Positions 9,091 to 18,015 of a stretch of 64,000 nt of DNA are shown in pieces. The position numbers and the translations under genes are program-made. Position 1 is the first letter of the stretch. Each line of letters opens with the position of its first letter. Location: positions 124,001 to 188,000 of the forward strand of contig JACKIN010000004.1 in the NCBI GenBank assembly GCA_020638495.1, given 5' to 3'. The notes below the pieces were generated by a model, which did not search any database, was not told the origin of the DNA, and saw only the letters and a program-made list of their open reading frames with translations. The DNA comes from Geminicoccaceae bacterium (GTDB lineage: Bacteria; Pseudomonadota; Alphaproteobacteria; Geminicoccales; Geminicoccaceae).

Positions 9091-9952
9091 GGGTCTGCCA
9101 GGCGGCGGCCAGGCGGTCGAACTCGGCGAGACCCAGGGTTTCCGGGCGGCGGTCGGCGGCGATGCCGGCGGCGGCGAGCAGGGGCTCGGGGTCGGGCACC
9201 AGCCCCTTGAGGCTGGCACGCAGCATCTTGCGCCGCTGGCCGAAGGCCACCCTGCCGATCTGCTCGATGGCGCGCAGACGGTCTCCCGAGGGTCGCCCGG
9301 TGGCCGGGAGGGGAATGAGCTCGACCAGGCTGGAGGTGACCCTGGGCGGCGGCTGGAAGGCGCCGGCCGGGATGTCGAAGCAGCGCCGCACCCGGCAGAG
9401 CGATTGGGCGACGAGGGCGAGGCGGCCATAGTCGCCGCTGCCGGGCTCGGCCGCGAGGCGGAGCGCTACCTCCTTCTGCAGCATGACATGCAGGCTGGCC
9501 ACGCAATCGAGCCGGTGCAGCCAGCGCAGCACCAGCTCCGTGCCGATATTGTAGGGCAGGTTGGCGACGATCGCCCAGGGCTGGTCGACGGCGTGCGCGC
9601 GGGCGAGCTCCGCGATGTCGACGTCGAGCGCGTCGGCCTCGATCAGCACCAGCCGCCCGGCGGCCGCCTCGACCAGGGGGGCGAGCGCCGCCGTGCAGCG
9701 GCGGTCGCGCTCGATCGCCCAGAGCCGCGCGCCCCGGTCGAGGAGCGCGCGGCTGAGGCCGCCCGGGCCCGGGCCGATCTCGAGCACCGGCCGGCCTTCG
9801 AGCTTGCCCGGTGCCGCGGCGATCCGCCCGAGGATCGCCGGATCGAGGAGGAAGTGCTGGCCGAGGCGCTTGTCGGGGACGAGGCCGGCGTTCTTGATGA
9901 CGTCGGCGAGGCGCGGCAGCCCGGCGAGGGGCGTCGACGCCCTTGGGAGCAC
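9062..9952 (-). CDS. ksgA: 16S rRNA (adenine1518-N6/adenine1519-N6)-dimethyltransferase
   Basis: KsgA dimethylates two adjacent adenines near the 3' end of 16S rRNA late in 30S assembly. The 296-residue protein has DKRLGQHFLLD at 27-37, the SAM loop LEIGPGPGGLS at 57-67 and the catalytic NLPY at 131-134. The start is a GTG at 9952, 17 bp after surA. In most alphaproteobacteria pdxA sits between surA and ksgA; it is absent here. The last 29 bp overlap gmk on the other strand. Confidence 0.96.
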   Translation of the reverse strand: MLPRASTPLAGLPRLADVIKNAGLVPDKRLGQHFLLDPAILGRIAAAPGKLEGRPVLEIGPGPGGLSRALLDRGARLWAIERDRRCTAALAPLVEAAAGRLVLIEADALDVDIAELARAHAVDQPWAIVANLPYNIGTELVLRWLHRLDCVASLHVMLQKEVALRLAAEPGSGDYGRLALVAQSLCRVRRCFDIPAGAFQPPPRVTSSLVELIPLPATGRPSGDRLRAIEQIGRVAFGQRRKMLRASLKGLVPDPEPLLAAAGIAADRRPETLGLAEFDRLAAAWQTLRKAGGGTA

Positions 9953-9969
9953 CCCTGGGGACGGCGCCG

Positions 9970-11274
9970 TCAGTTGCCGATCCGGACGTCGATGAAGGCC
10001 TCCTGGCGGAGGTCGCGCAGGTAGCGGGCCGCCAGCTTCTGGATCTGCTCCTCCTCGAGCGTGCGGCGGAGCAGGGCCCGCCGCGCCTCGTCCTCCGAGC
10101 TGACGCCGTCCTTGCAGGACATCAGGAGATGGATGCCGTTGACGCCGCGCACCGGGCGGCTGAGCGTGCCGACGGGCAGCGTGGCGATCGTCTGCGCCAT
10201 GTCGACCGGCAGGTCGGCGGCGCGCAGCCAGCCGATGTTGCCGGAATTGGGCAAGGCGAGCTGGCGCGCCAGCCGCTCGATGTCGCCGCAGGTCTCGATC
10301 TGCTCGGCCGCGGCCCGGGCCCGGGCGAGGACCTCCGCGGTCTCCGCCTCGGTCGCGTTGGGGGCCAGCGGAAAGAGCAATTGGGCCAGCTCGCGCACAT
10401 CCGGCGCCACCGCACCGGTGGTGATCCGGCGATCGCGAACCAGGAAGAACTGCACGCCGGCCGGGGTGGCGATCGGGTCGGACATCTGCCCGGCGCCGAG
10501 GCCGGAGAGCAGCGGGCGCAGCGCCGTCTGCACCGAATCGACGCGGACCCAGCCGAGGTCGCCGCCCTCGGCGCCGCTCGGCGAGGCCGAGACCTGCTGC
10601 GCGATGGCGGCGAAATCGCCGCCCTGCCGGATGGCTGCGCGAAGCTCCTCGGCCTCGGCCAGCACCTCGTTGGCGCGGGCCGGGTCGTAGATCGGCAGCA
10701 CGATCTCCGACAGCAGCAGCTCCGCCTGCCCGCCCTGCTGGTTCGCCGCGAGCGCCAGCTCCACCTGCTGGTCGGTGACCACCACGTTCTCCGCGAAGAT
10801 CTCGCGGACCACTCGAAACCAGGTGAGCTGGGCCTCGATCTGGCGGCGCAGCGCCTGCGGGTCGATGCCCTGCTCGGTGAGGAACGCAAAGAGCTGGTTG
10901 ACCGACATGTTGTTGGCGGCGGCGGCATTGGCGAGCGCGCCGTCGACCTCCTGCCGCGGCACCCGGATGTTGCGCCGGCGCGCCTCCTGGAGCTGCAGCT
11001 GCTCGTCGATCACGCGGCGCAGGACCTGGGGCGCCACACGCTGCTGGGTCTCCGGGTCGGCCGGCAGGTTCGAGAAGAGCAGGGTCAGCGCCAGGCGGTC
11101 GCGCAGCTCCTGGGTCGAGACGATGTCGTCATTGACCACGGCGGCGATGCGCTGGACCGACTGGGGGGCCGCCGGCTGTTGTTGCGGCGCCTGGTCCTGC
11201 GCCATTGCCGCCGGCGGTGCGGCGAGGCCGAGCAGGGCGGCGAGGAGGAGGGCGAGGAGGGTTCGGCTTGGCAT
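9970..11274 (-). CDS. surA: Periplasmic chaperone/peptidyl-prolyl isomerase SurA
   Basis: SurA escorts outer-membrane beta-barrel proteins such as LptD through the periplasm. The 434-residue protein has a signal peptide (ending PPAAMAQ), a SurA N-terminal chaperone domain (about 45-160, with VVNDDIVSTQELRDRL) and parvulin-like PpiC regions (SEIVLPI...; GDLGWVRVDSVQTALRPLL; a second NSGNIGWLRAADLP). The start at 11274 (MPSRTLL) is chosen because it begins the signal peptide; the frame continues upstream into non-signal sequence. It lies 49 bp downstream of lptD, in the conserved lptD-surA-ksgA order. Confidence 0.93.
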   Translation of the reverse strand: MPSRTLLALLLAALLGLAAPPAAMAQDQAPQQQPAAPQSVQRIAAVVNDDIVSTQELRDRLALTLLFSNLPADPETQQRVAPQVLRRVIDEQLQLQEARRRNIRVPRQEVDGALANAAAANNMSVNQLFAFLTEQGIDPQALRRQIEAQLTWFRVVREIFAENVVVTDQQVELALAANQQGGQAELLLSEIVLPIYDPARANEVLAEAEELRAAIRQGGDFAAIAQQVSASPSGAEGGDLGWVRVDSVQTALRPLLSGLGAGQMSDPIATPAGVQFFLVRDRRITTGAVAPDVRELAQLLFPLAPNATEAETAEVLARARAAAEQIETCGDIERLARQLALPNSGNIGWLRAADLPVDMAQTIATLPVGTLSRPVRGVNGIHLLMSCKDGVSSEDEARRALLRRTLEEEQIQKLAARYLRDLRQEAFIDVRIGN

Positions 11275-11323
11275 GGATGTGTCCAGGGGGAGGCCGGGCC
11301 GGCGGTGGGTGCCGCGGCGACGG

Positions 11324-13519
11324 TCAGAAGATGTCCGTGCCGGCATCGAGATCACCGAGGCTGCGCAGCGAGATTCGAACGGTGAACGTCACCTCGTCAT
11401 CGAGCTCGCCCTTCTGCGTGAAGTTCTGCTCGAGCCCGGCGACCAGCACGAGGCAGGGGTTCGTATAGACCAGTCCGTACTGGTTCGTCACCGTGCGATC
11501 CTCCTTGAGGTCGCGCCGCGTGCGCGCGCCGATGGCGAGGCTGTCGAACACCTGGAAGCGGAAGCCGGCGACGATCTCCTCGCGGCTGTTGAGATCCTCC
11601 GACGCGATCTCCTCGACCTCCTCGGTCAGGCGCAGATACTGGATGTCGAAGCGCAGCCGCGGCGGGCCGAAGGCGACCGTGAGGTCGCTGCGGCGCAGCG
11701 CCAGGGTCGTCTTGTCGGCGCGAAAGCGATAGCCCAGATCGAGCAGCTCCGAGGGCCGCACGTCGAAGCGGCCGACGAAATCGGAGAGGGGGTCCTCGAG
11801 GCCCGAGCCCTGCGGGTAGAGGCCGTCGGGGCCGCTGCGCAGGCTCTGCCCGACGAGGCCGCTGAGCCGCCACGCCTCCGGCCCGAGCGAGTTGAAGCCG
11901 AGGCCGTAGGAGACCCGCGCCCCGCTCTCGACCCGGTCGATGCCGGTGAAGCGCGACGGCTTGAAGAGATTGGTCTCGTCGAACTCGAAGACCTGGCTGT
12001 CCTCGTTGGGGATGTCGGAATCGTTGAGGTTGCCCGGGGTGTAGTTGAAGGAGACCCGGGGCTCGATCAGATGCGACCAGCTGCCGGTCGTGCCGACCAG
12101 CGGCAGACCCCAGTCGAGATTGGCGGTCGGCACCAGCCGGCCCGCGGTGTTGACACCACCGTCGCCGGAGCCGGTCTGGGGGTCGCCGTCGGTGTTGTAG
12201 ACGTCGCCGCGGGTCGAGAGGCGCAGCGACCAGACATCGCCGAACCGGCCGATGCCCGGCAGATGCCAGCCGATCTCGCTCGAGAGGCGGCGGGTGTCGA
12301 GGCCCTCGTCGCGGGTCAGGCCGAGGACGTTGGAGCTCCAGTCGGCCTGCGAGCCCCAGATCAGCCGGCCGCTGTAGAGCTTGCTCACCGCCAGTGGCAG
12401 GACGATGGGGATCTCGTCCTGGTCGTCGTTCTCGCGCAGCGTCTGGAAGCCGTAGGTGTTCGCCGCGAGGTAGTCGCGCCCGTCGAACCGCTCGACATAG
12501 GCGTGGTTCTGCAGCACGTCGGCATTGGAGATGTTGTAGCGCTCGAGAACGGTGTTGTCGCTCGCGAGGTTGAGGTCGAAGCCGGCGCGGTCGCGCTCGC
12601 TGACCACGTAGCGGCCGCGCCCCTCGACGAAGCCGCGCACCTCGTTGCCGCTGGCCGGCTCGGTCTGGCCGTCCGCGTTGCGGCGCTGATAGGGGTTGGT
12701 GTAGGTGATGCCGCCGCCGAGCTCGGTCAGCCCGAAGGTCTGCAGGTCCCGGTACTCGCCGGCCAGGAAGACGCCCGCCTGGCTGGTGACGAGCGGGACC
12801 AAAGTGAGGTCGCGATTGGGGGCGAGGTCGATGAAGAACGGCGTCTCGAGGGTGAACCCGAGCTCGCTGTCGCTGCCGAACGAGGGCACCAGGAAGCCGG
12901 TGCGGCGTTCGACCGAGGGATCGGGGTGGTAGAAGTAAGGCGTATAAAGCACTGGAACACCAGCAACTTCCAGCCTCGCATTGCGGTACGCGATGGTTCC
13001 GGTGGCCTGGTCGTGGACGACGCGCTCGGCCTTGATCTGCCAGAGCGGCTCGTCGCTCTCGGCGCACACCTCGCATGGGCTGTAGACCGCGCGGTCGAGC
13101 GTCGTCGTCCGGCCGTCGCTGCGCACCCCCTTGACCGCGGCGATGCGCGAACCGTCCTCGAGCAGCACGCCGATGCCGTCGACGAAGCCGGCCGTGAGGC
13201 GGTCGTCGAGCATCAGCTCGTCGGCGAACACCGCATCCCCGGACGCCTCGATCAGGATGATGTTGCCCGTCGCCGCGACCGTGCCGGCCTCGATGTCATA
13301 CGCGATCCGGTCGGTGAGCAGCGTGCGGCCGTCCTGGTGCAGCTCGACATTGCCGATGGCGGTGACCCGGCCTTCAGCGGTCGAGTAGCTGATCAGATCG
13401 GCGTTGAGCACGATCGGCGTGGTGTCGAGCCCGGCCGGCCGGGCCAGGGCCGAATCGACACGCGCGAACATCCAGAAAACCAGGGCGAGCAGGAACCAGG
13501 GCACTCGCCATTCAACCAT
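11324..13519 (-). CDS. lptD: LPS-assembly protein LptD
   Basis: LptD is the outer-membrane barrel that inserts lipopolysaccharide. The 731-residue protein has a signal peptide (ending DSALA), an N-terminal OstA/LptA-like jellyroll (about 35-130: LNADLISYSTAEGRVTAIGN, then LLTDRIAYDIEAGTVAATGN) and a C-terminal barrel with alternating strands; CEVCAESDEPLWQIKAERV (about 147) gives the conserved paired cysteines. The start is ATG 13519; a TTG at 13528 is possible. It is divergent from pepA across a 95-bp gap. The lptF and lptG genes usually found between pepA and lptD are missing. Confidence 0.95.
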   Translation of the reverse strand: MVEWRVPWFLLALVFWMFARVDSALARPAGLDTTPIVLNADLISYSTAEGRVTAIGNVELHQDGRTLLTDRIAYDIEAGTVAATGNIILIEASGDAVFADELMLDDRLTAGFVDGIGVLLEDGSRIAAVKGVRSDGRTTTLDRAVYSPCEVCAESDEPLWQIKAERVVHDQATGTIAYRNARLEVAGVPVLYTPYFYHPDPSVERRTGFLVPSFGSDSELGFTLETPFFIDLAPNRDLTLVPLVTSQAGVFLAGEYRDLQTFGLTELGGGITYTNPYQRRNADGQTEPASGNEVRGFVEGRGRYVVSERDRAGFDLNLASDNTVLERYNISNADVLQNHAYVERFDGRDYLAANTYGFQTLRENDDQDEIPIVLPLAVSKLYSGRLIWGSQADWSSNVLGLTRDEGLDTRRLSSEIGWHLPGIGRFGDVWSLRLSTRGDVYNTDGDPQTGSGDGGVNTAGRLVPTANLDWGLPLVGTTGSWSHLIEPRVSFNYTPGNLNDSDIPNEDSQVFEFDETNLFKPSRFTGIDRVESGARVSYGLGFNSLGPEAWRLSGLVGQSLRSGPDGLYPQGSGLEDPLSDFVGRFDVRPSELLDLGYRFRADKTTLALRRSDLTVAFGPPRLRFDIQYLRLTEEVEEIASEDLNSREEIVAGFRFQVFDSLAIGARTRRDLKEDRTVTNQYGLVYTNPCLVLVAGLEQNFTQKGELDDEVTFTVRISLRSLGDLDAGTDIF

Positions 13520-13614
13520 GACGTCCAACCTGCACGCTTGTGCTCACCGCCCTGCCAAGCCATCTGATCCCCCGGGCTGCTACCACACCGCCGCGGGCAT
13601 GAGGAGAGAAACCG

Positions 13615-15111
13615 TTGATCGAATTGAACTTCGTTGAAGGCGAGTGGCCGGCGAGCGGCACCGTGGTCGTGGGCATCACCGCCCCCTCGGCCCTCGGCGC
13701 TGCGGCAACGTCCCTCGACAAGAAGAGCAAGGGCCTGATCAGGAAGGCGCTCGAGCGGGCCGGCGGGTTGAAGCACGGCAAGTTCCTGGAGCTGGTGCTG
13801 CCGCGCGGGCTCGACCTGGACCGGCTGCTGCTGGTCGGGATCGGCAAGCCGGAAGGGCTCAGCCGGCTGGATCGCGAGGAGCTCGGCGCCAGCATCGCGC
13901 GCAAGCTGGAGGCGCTGGCCGTCGAGGATGCGGCGCTCGCCCCGCTGGACGGGCTGGAGCTCGGCGCCGATGCGGCCGCGGCCGCGGCCGATCTGGCGCT
14001 CGGCGCCAAGCTCGCGAGCTACGCCTTCCGCAAGTACCAGACGCCGGACAAGGAGGAGCCGAAGCGGCTCGGGCGGCTCACCGTCCACCTTGCCGCAGCG
14101 CCCGACGCCGACCGGCCGGCGCTGGTCGAGGCGCAGGCGGCCGGCGTGGCCCTGGCCCGCGACCTCGTCTCGGAGCCGGCCAACGTGCTCTATCCCGAGA
14201 GCTTCGCCGAACGCTGCAGGGAGCTGGAGGAGCTCGGGGTCGAGGTCGAGGTGCTCGGCGAGGCCGAGCTCGAGAAGCTGGGCATGCGCGCCCTCCTGGG
14301 CGTGGCGCAGGGCAGCGTGCGGCAGCCCCGGGTCGTCGTGATGCGCTGGCGCGGTGCCGAGCAGGCGGAGCCGCTGGTGCTGGTCGGCAAGGGTGTGTGC
14401 TTCGACACGGGCGGGATCTCGATCAAGCCTGCCGGCGGCATGGAGGAGATGAAGTGGGACATGGCGGGTGCCGGGGCCGTGGTCGGCGCCATGCACGCCA
14501 TCGCCGGCCGCCAGGCCAGGGCGCACGTGGTCGGCATCATCGGCCTGGTCGAGAACATGCCCTCCGGCACCGCCCAGCGGCCGGGCGACGTGGTCGAAGC
14601 CATGTCGGGCAAGACCATCGAGATCATCAACACCGACGCCGAGGGCCGGCTCGTGCTGGCCGACGTGCTGCACTACGCGAAGGAGCGCCTCGACCCGGCG
14701 GCCATGGTCGACCTCGCGACGCTCACCGGGGCGGTGGTCGTCGCCCTCGGCCACGAGAATGCCGGGCTCTTCGCCAATGACGAGAAGCTCGCCGGCAATC
14801 TCGCCAGGGCCGCCGAGGCGGTCGGCGAGGGGCTCTGGCGGCTGCCGCTCGGCAAGGCCTACGCCAAGCACATCAAGTCGCAGATCGCCGACATCAAGAA
14901 TGTCGGCCGCGGGCGCGAGGCCGGGGCGACGGCCGGGGCCGTCTTCCTCGAGGAGTTCGTGGGCGGGCTGCCCTGGGCGCATCTCGACATCGCCGGCGTC
15001 GCCTGGAGCAGCCGCGAGCAGCCGCTCTCGGCCAAGGGGGCCACGGGCTTCGGCGTGCGCCTGCTCGACGAGCTGGTGCGGCTCGCCTACGAGGCCGATG
15101 CGAAGGGGTGA
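13615..15111 (+). CDS. pepA: Leucyl aminopeptidase (M17)
   Basis: A cytosolic dimetal aminopeptidase of 498 residues. The C-terminal catalytic domain has GKGVCFDTGGISIKP (metal-binding Lys/Asp) and the signature NTDAEGRL near residue 340. The start is a TTG at 13615 supported by a strong GAGGAG at 13601-13606; the nearby ATG at 13599 is out of frame. Its last bases overlap the GTG start of holC (GTGA), so the two are translationally coupled. PepA-type proteins also bind DNA in some bacteria; that is not shown here. Confidence 0.95.
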   Translation: MIELNFVEGEWPASGTVVVGITAPSALGAAATSLDKKSKGLIRKALERAGGLKHGKFLELVLPRGLDLDRLLLVGIGKPEGLSRLDREELGASIARKLEALAVEDAALAPLDGLELGADAAAAAADLALGAKLASYAFRKYQTPDKEEPKRLGRLTVHLAAAPDADRPALVEAQAAGVALARDLVSEPANVLYPESFAERCRELEELGVEVEVLGEAELEKLGMRALLGVAQGSVRQPRVVVMRWRGAEQAEPLVLVGKGVCFDTGGISIKPAGGMEEMKWDMAGAGAVVGAMHAIAGRQARAHVVGIIGLVENMPSGTAQRPGDVVEAMSGKTIEIINTDAEGRLVLADVLHYAKERLDPAAMVDLATLTGAVVVALGHENAGLFANDEKLAGNLARAAEAVGEGLWRLPLGKAYAKHIKSQIADIKNVGRGREAGATAGAVFLEEFVGGLPWAHLDIAGVAWSSREQPLSAKGATGFGVRLLDELVRLAYEADAKG

Positions 15112-15563
15112 CCGAGCTCGGCTTCTACCACCTGACCCGGTCGGGCCTCGACGCGGCCCTGCCGCGGCTGCTCGAGAAGATCCGCTCGGCCGGCCATCGG
15201 GTGGTGGTGCGCCTCGCCGACGCGGAACGTCTGGACCAGCTCGACCGGCTGCTCTGGACGTTCCGCAACGACTCCTTCCTGCCGCACGGCACGCGCCAGG
15301 ACGGCCATGGCCAAGCCCAGCCGATCTGGCTCACGACCGGCACCGACACCCCGAACGGCGCCACGGTGCTCGTCCTGATCGACGGTGCGGAGGCGGCGGA
15401 CGCGGCGAGCTTCGAGCGGGTGCTCGAGCTCTTCGATGGCCGCGACGCCGAGGCGGTGGCCCGGGCGCGCGAGCGCTGGCGCTGGGCCGAGACGCAGGGC
15501 ATGGACCGCGTCTATTGGCAGCAGGACGAACGCGGCCGCTGGCAGCGCGCCGCGGCTTCCTAA
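15108..15563 (+). CDS. holC: DNA polymerase III chi subunit
   Basis: HolC links the clamp loader to single-strand binding protein. The 151-residue protein has the typical N-terminus TELGFYHLTRSGLDAALPRLLEK, then RVVVRLADAERLDQLDRLLWTF and DSFLPHG, matching HolC. The start is a GTG at 15108 whose last two bases are in the pepA stop. The pepA-holC-ndk order is widely conserved in alphaproteobacteria. Confidence 0.93.
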   Translation: MTELGFYHLTRSGLDAALPRLLEKIRSAGHRVVVRLADAERLDQLDRLLWTFRNDSFLPHGTRQDGHGQAQPIWLTTGTDTPNGATVLVLIDGAEAADAASFERVLELFDGRDAEAVARARERWRWAETQGMDRVYWQQDERGRWQRAAAS

Positions 15564-15631
15564 CTGCCGGTGCGGCTGCTAGAAGCCGGCCGAGCCTTTT
15601 CCGACCATCCCCAGATTTCAGGAGTTCTCCC

Positions 15632-16054
15632 ATGGCCGTGGAGCGCACGCTCTCGATCATCAAGCCCGACGCCACCCGCCGCAACCTGACGGGGGCCATC
15701 AACCAGCGCTTCGAGGAGGCCGGGCTCAGGATCGTCGCCCAGAAGCGGCTGCAGCTCACCCGGGGCCAGGCCGAGGCGTTCTACGCGGTCCACAAGGAGC
15801 GCCCGTTCTTCGCCGGCCTCGTCGCCTTCATGACCTCGGGCCCGGTGGTGGCGCAGGTGCTCGAGGGCGAGGATGCGGTGGCGCGCAACCGCCAGGTGAT
15901 GGGCGCCACCGACCCGGCCAAGGCCGATGCCGGCACCATCCGCAAGGACTTCGCCGAGAACATCGAGGCCAACTCGGTGCACGGCTCGGACAGCGCCGAG
16001 AACGCGGCGATCGAGATCCGCTTCTTCTTCAGCGACATCGAGATCGTCGGCTGA
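15632..16054 (+). CDS. ndk: Nucleoside diphosphate kinase
   Basis: Ndk transfers phosphate among NTPs and NDPs through a phosphohistidine. The 140-residue protein has normal length, begins AVERTLSIIKPDA and contains the active-site His in NSVHGSDS (about residue 117). The ATG at 15632 has CAGGAG eight bases upstream. Its TGA stop overlaps the probable CTG start of the next gene. Confidence 0.97.
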   Translation: MAVERTLSIIKPDATRRNLTGAINQRFEEAGLRIVAQKRLQLTRGQAEAFYAVHKERPFFAGLVAFMTSGPVVAQVLEGEDAVARNRQVMGATDPAKADAGTIRKDFAENIEANSVHGSDSAENAAIEIRFFFSDIEIVG

Positions 16055-16512
16055 AGCGGCTTCTCGTCATCGCCCACGCGCCGTCGCCGAACACGGCGGC
16101 GCTGCGCGACGCGCTGCTGCGGGGCGCCACCCTGCCGGAGATCGAAGGTGTCGAGGTGACCCACCTCGGCCCCTTCGAGGCCAGGCCCGACGATGTTCGG
16201 GCGGCCGATGCCCTGGTGCTGCTGACGACCGAGAATCTCGGCTACATGAGCGGGGCGCTCAAGGACTTTTTCGATCGCTCCTACTATCCCTGCCTCGATG
16301 CCACCGACGCGCTGCCCTACGCGCTCCTCGTCCGCGCCGGCCAGGACGGCACCGGCACCTGCCGGGCGGTCGCCAGCATCACGGGCGGCATGCGCTGGAA
16401 GGCCGTGCACGAACCCGTGGTCTGCCGCGGCCAATGGGACGACACCTTCCTCGACCGCGCCACCGACCTCGGCACGTTCATGGCCGCCGGGCTGGAGGCG
16501 GGCATCTTCTGA
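16051..16512 (+). CDS. Flavodoxin-like NAD(P)H-dependent oxidoreductase fold protein, probable CTG start
   Basis: The frame reads KRLLVIAHAPSPNTAALRDALL from 16054 and continues to 16512, about 153 residues. This is the first strand and phosphate loop of a flavodoxin-fold protein (family MKKLLIVxHxPSxNTxxL), followed by ADALVLLTTENLGYMSGALKDFFDRSYYP, a typical flavin-binding loop. No ATG, GTG or TTG precedes the first strand. The CTG at 16051-16053 overlaps the ndk stop (CTGA) and fits the family start exactly. The first conventional start, GTG 16156, would remove the FMN loop. It ends nine bases from the convergent P450 gene. Physiological role unknown. Confidence 0.75.
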   Translation: MKRLLVIAHAPSPNTAALRDALLRGATLPEIEGVEVTHLGPFEARPDDVRAADALVLLTTENLGYMSGALKDFFDRSYYPCLDATDALPYALLVRAGQDGTGTCRAVASITGGMRWKAVHEPVVCRGQWDDTFLDRATDLGTFMAAGLEAGIF

Positions 16513-16521
16513 GGCCCGCGC

Positions 16522-18015
16522 TCAGGCCGCGCGGGAACTGAACGCCAGGCGAAAGCGACGGCTCGGCATCCAGTGGAAGCTGCCGAAGACGCGCGGCCCG
16601 TCGGCCGTGACCCGCCAGTCATGGCCGCCGCCGAGCGGCGTCAGGAAATCGGTCGCCAGGGCAAGGACGAGGCTGCGGCCGAGGCAGGTATGGACGCCGA
16701 GCCCGAAGGGCGCGTAGGCATTGGCGCGGGGCGGGTCGCCGAGGAATCGGTCGGGATCGAACCGCTCGGGATCGGCGAAGACCGCAGGATCGCGATGGCT
16801 CTCGCGAACACAGAAGCGGAGCAGCCAGCCGGCCGGGACGGTGTAGCCCTCGACCGTGATCGGCCGCATCACGCGGCGGACGACATACTCGCTCTGCTCG
16901 CGGCGCAGCGTCTCGAGCACGATGCGCCGGGCGAGGCCCGGATCGGCCGTTCGCCCGAGCTCAGCCGCCTGGTCCGGATGATCGGCGAGCTCCTTCAGGA
17001 CCCAGAGCAGCAGGTCGGCGGTGTCGCGGCCGCCGGTCTCGATCATGTAGACGAGATTGCCGAGCAGCGTCGGGTCATCCGGCGCATCCGTCCGGGCGGC
17101 GACGAGGCCTGCCGCCAGCGACGGCGAAGAGCCGCTCGCCGACCGCCTGATCGCCTCGGCGAACAGACCGTTCAACGTCGCAAGCGCGGCGCTCACCCGT
17201 TTGCGGGTCCGCCGCGAAAGATTGGCCGAGGCGATCACCGGATAGAGGGCGAGCGCCTTCCCGAGCATCGGGTCGTCCCGGCCGAGGCCGAGAAAGAGCC
17301 TGAGCATGCTCCTCGTGGTGTAGCGGAGCAGATGCGGTGCGGGGTCGATGCCGGTGGCGGTCGATTGGCCGGCCATGGCGGCGAGCGCCAGCGCCGCCTC
17401 CTCGGCCATCAGCGGCCGGCCGGCGCGGACCAGCTCCGGCGTCAGCGCCCCGGCCAGCAGCCGGCGATAGCGGGCATGGCGGTCGGGCGGCATGTAGCGG
17501 ATGAAGCCGCCCGGGATCAGCCGGTCGAACGGCAGGCCGCCGGAGACGAGATCATCGCCATGCCGGCGCAGCAGGGCGTTGCAGCGTTCCAGCCCCTGGA
17601 CGCAGACGATCTTCTGGCCGAACCGGCCGATCTTGAAGACCGGGCCGTGCAGGCGGGCCTGGTCCAAAAGGTGACGATGGTCCTCCACCAAGGCGAGCGA
17701 GGTGGCGGCGAGCGAACCGGGCGGCAGGCCGCGCCGTCGGCCGAAATCGGGTCTGGCACGCCAGTGGGCGAGACCCGCCACGACGAGCGCTGCCGCAGCG
17801 GCGACGGCGAGCAGCGGCAGCGGTGCCATGGCGAGAGCGAGGACGACGCCGGCATAGCCGACGATGGCGGCGAGGATCAGGTGCGGCAGGCCCGGATGCG
17901 CGCCCAGCCGGTTGCGGAAGGCGGTCGATGCGGCCATCCGGAGCGCCGGCCAGGCGACGCCGGCCAGCACGGCGAGCGCCACCAGTCTGAGGACGATCAG
18001 GACGGTGTCGGGCAA
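16522..18015 (-). CDS. Cytochrome P450 with N-terminal membrane segments
   Basis: Complete P450 signatures are present: I-helix GGRDT, K-helix ETLR, and the haem ligand motif FGLGVHTCLG (Cys about residue 444 of 497). Before the P450 domain are three hydrophobic segments (starting VLIVLRLVALAVL; then HLILAAIVGYAGVVLALA; then LLAVAAAAALVVAGLA), unlike most soluble bacterial P450s. The start is uncertain: TTG 18015 or GTG 17982 are possible and the frame stays open far into purN antisense-free sequence on the same strand. It overlaps the purN 3' end by up to 19 bp and so may be cotranscribed after purM-purN. Substrate and redox partner are unknown. Confidence 0.85.
   Translation of the reverse strand: MPDTVLIVLRLVALAVLAGVAWPALRMAASTAFRNRLGAHPGLPHLILAAIVGYAGVVLALAMAPLPLLAVAAAAALVVAGLAHWRARPDFGRRRGLPPGSLAATSLALVEDHRHLLDQARLHGPVFKIGRFGQKIVCVQGLERCNALLRRHGDDLVSGGLPFDRLIPGGFIRYMPPDRHARYRRLLAGALTPELVRAGRPLMAEEAALALAAMAGQSTATGIDPAPHLLRYTTRSMLRLFLGLGRDDPMLGKALALYPVIASANLSRRTRKRVSAALATLNGLFAEAIRRSASGSSPSLAAGLVAARTDAPDDPTLLGNLVYMIETGGRDTADLLLWVLKELADHPDQAAELGRTADPGLARRIVLETLRREQSEYVVRRVMRPITVEGYTVPAGWLLRFCVRESHRDPAVFADPERFDPDRFLGDPPRANAYAPFGLGVHTCLGRSLVLALATDFLTPLGGGHDWRVTADGPRVFGSFHWMPSRRFRLAFSSRAA

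Noticed and set aside
10775..13567. A 930-codon plus-strand frame opposite surA and lptD
   Set aside because: Shadow of GC-rich coding on the minus strand; no domain and no ribosome site.
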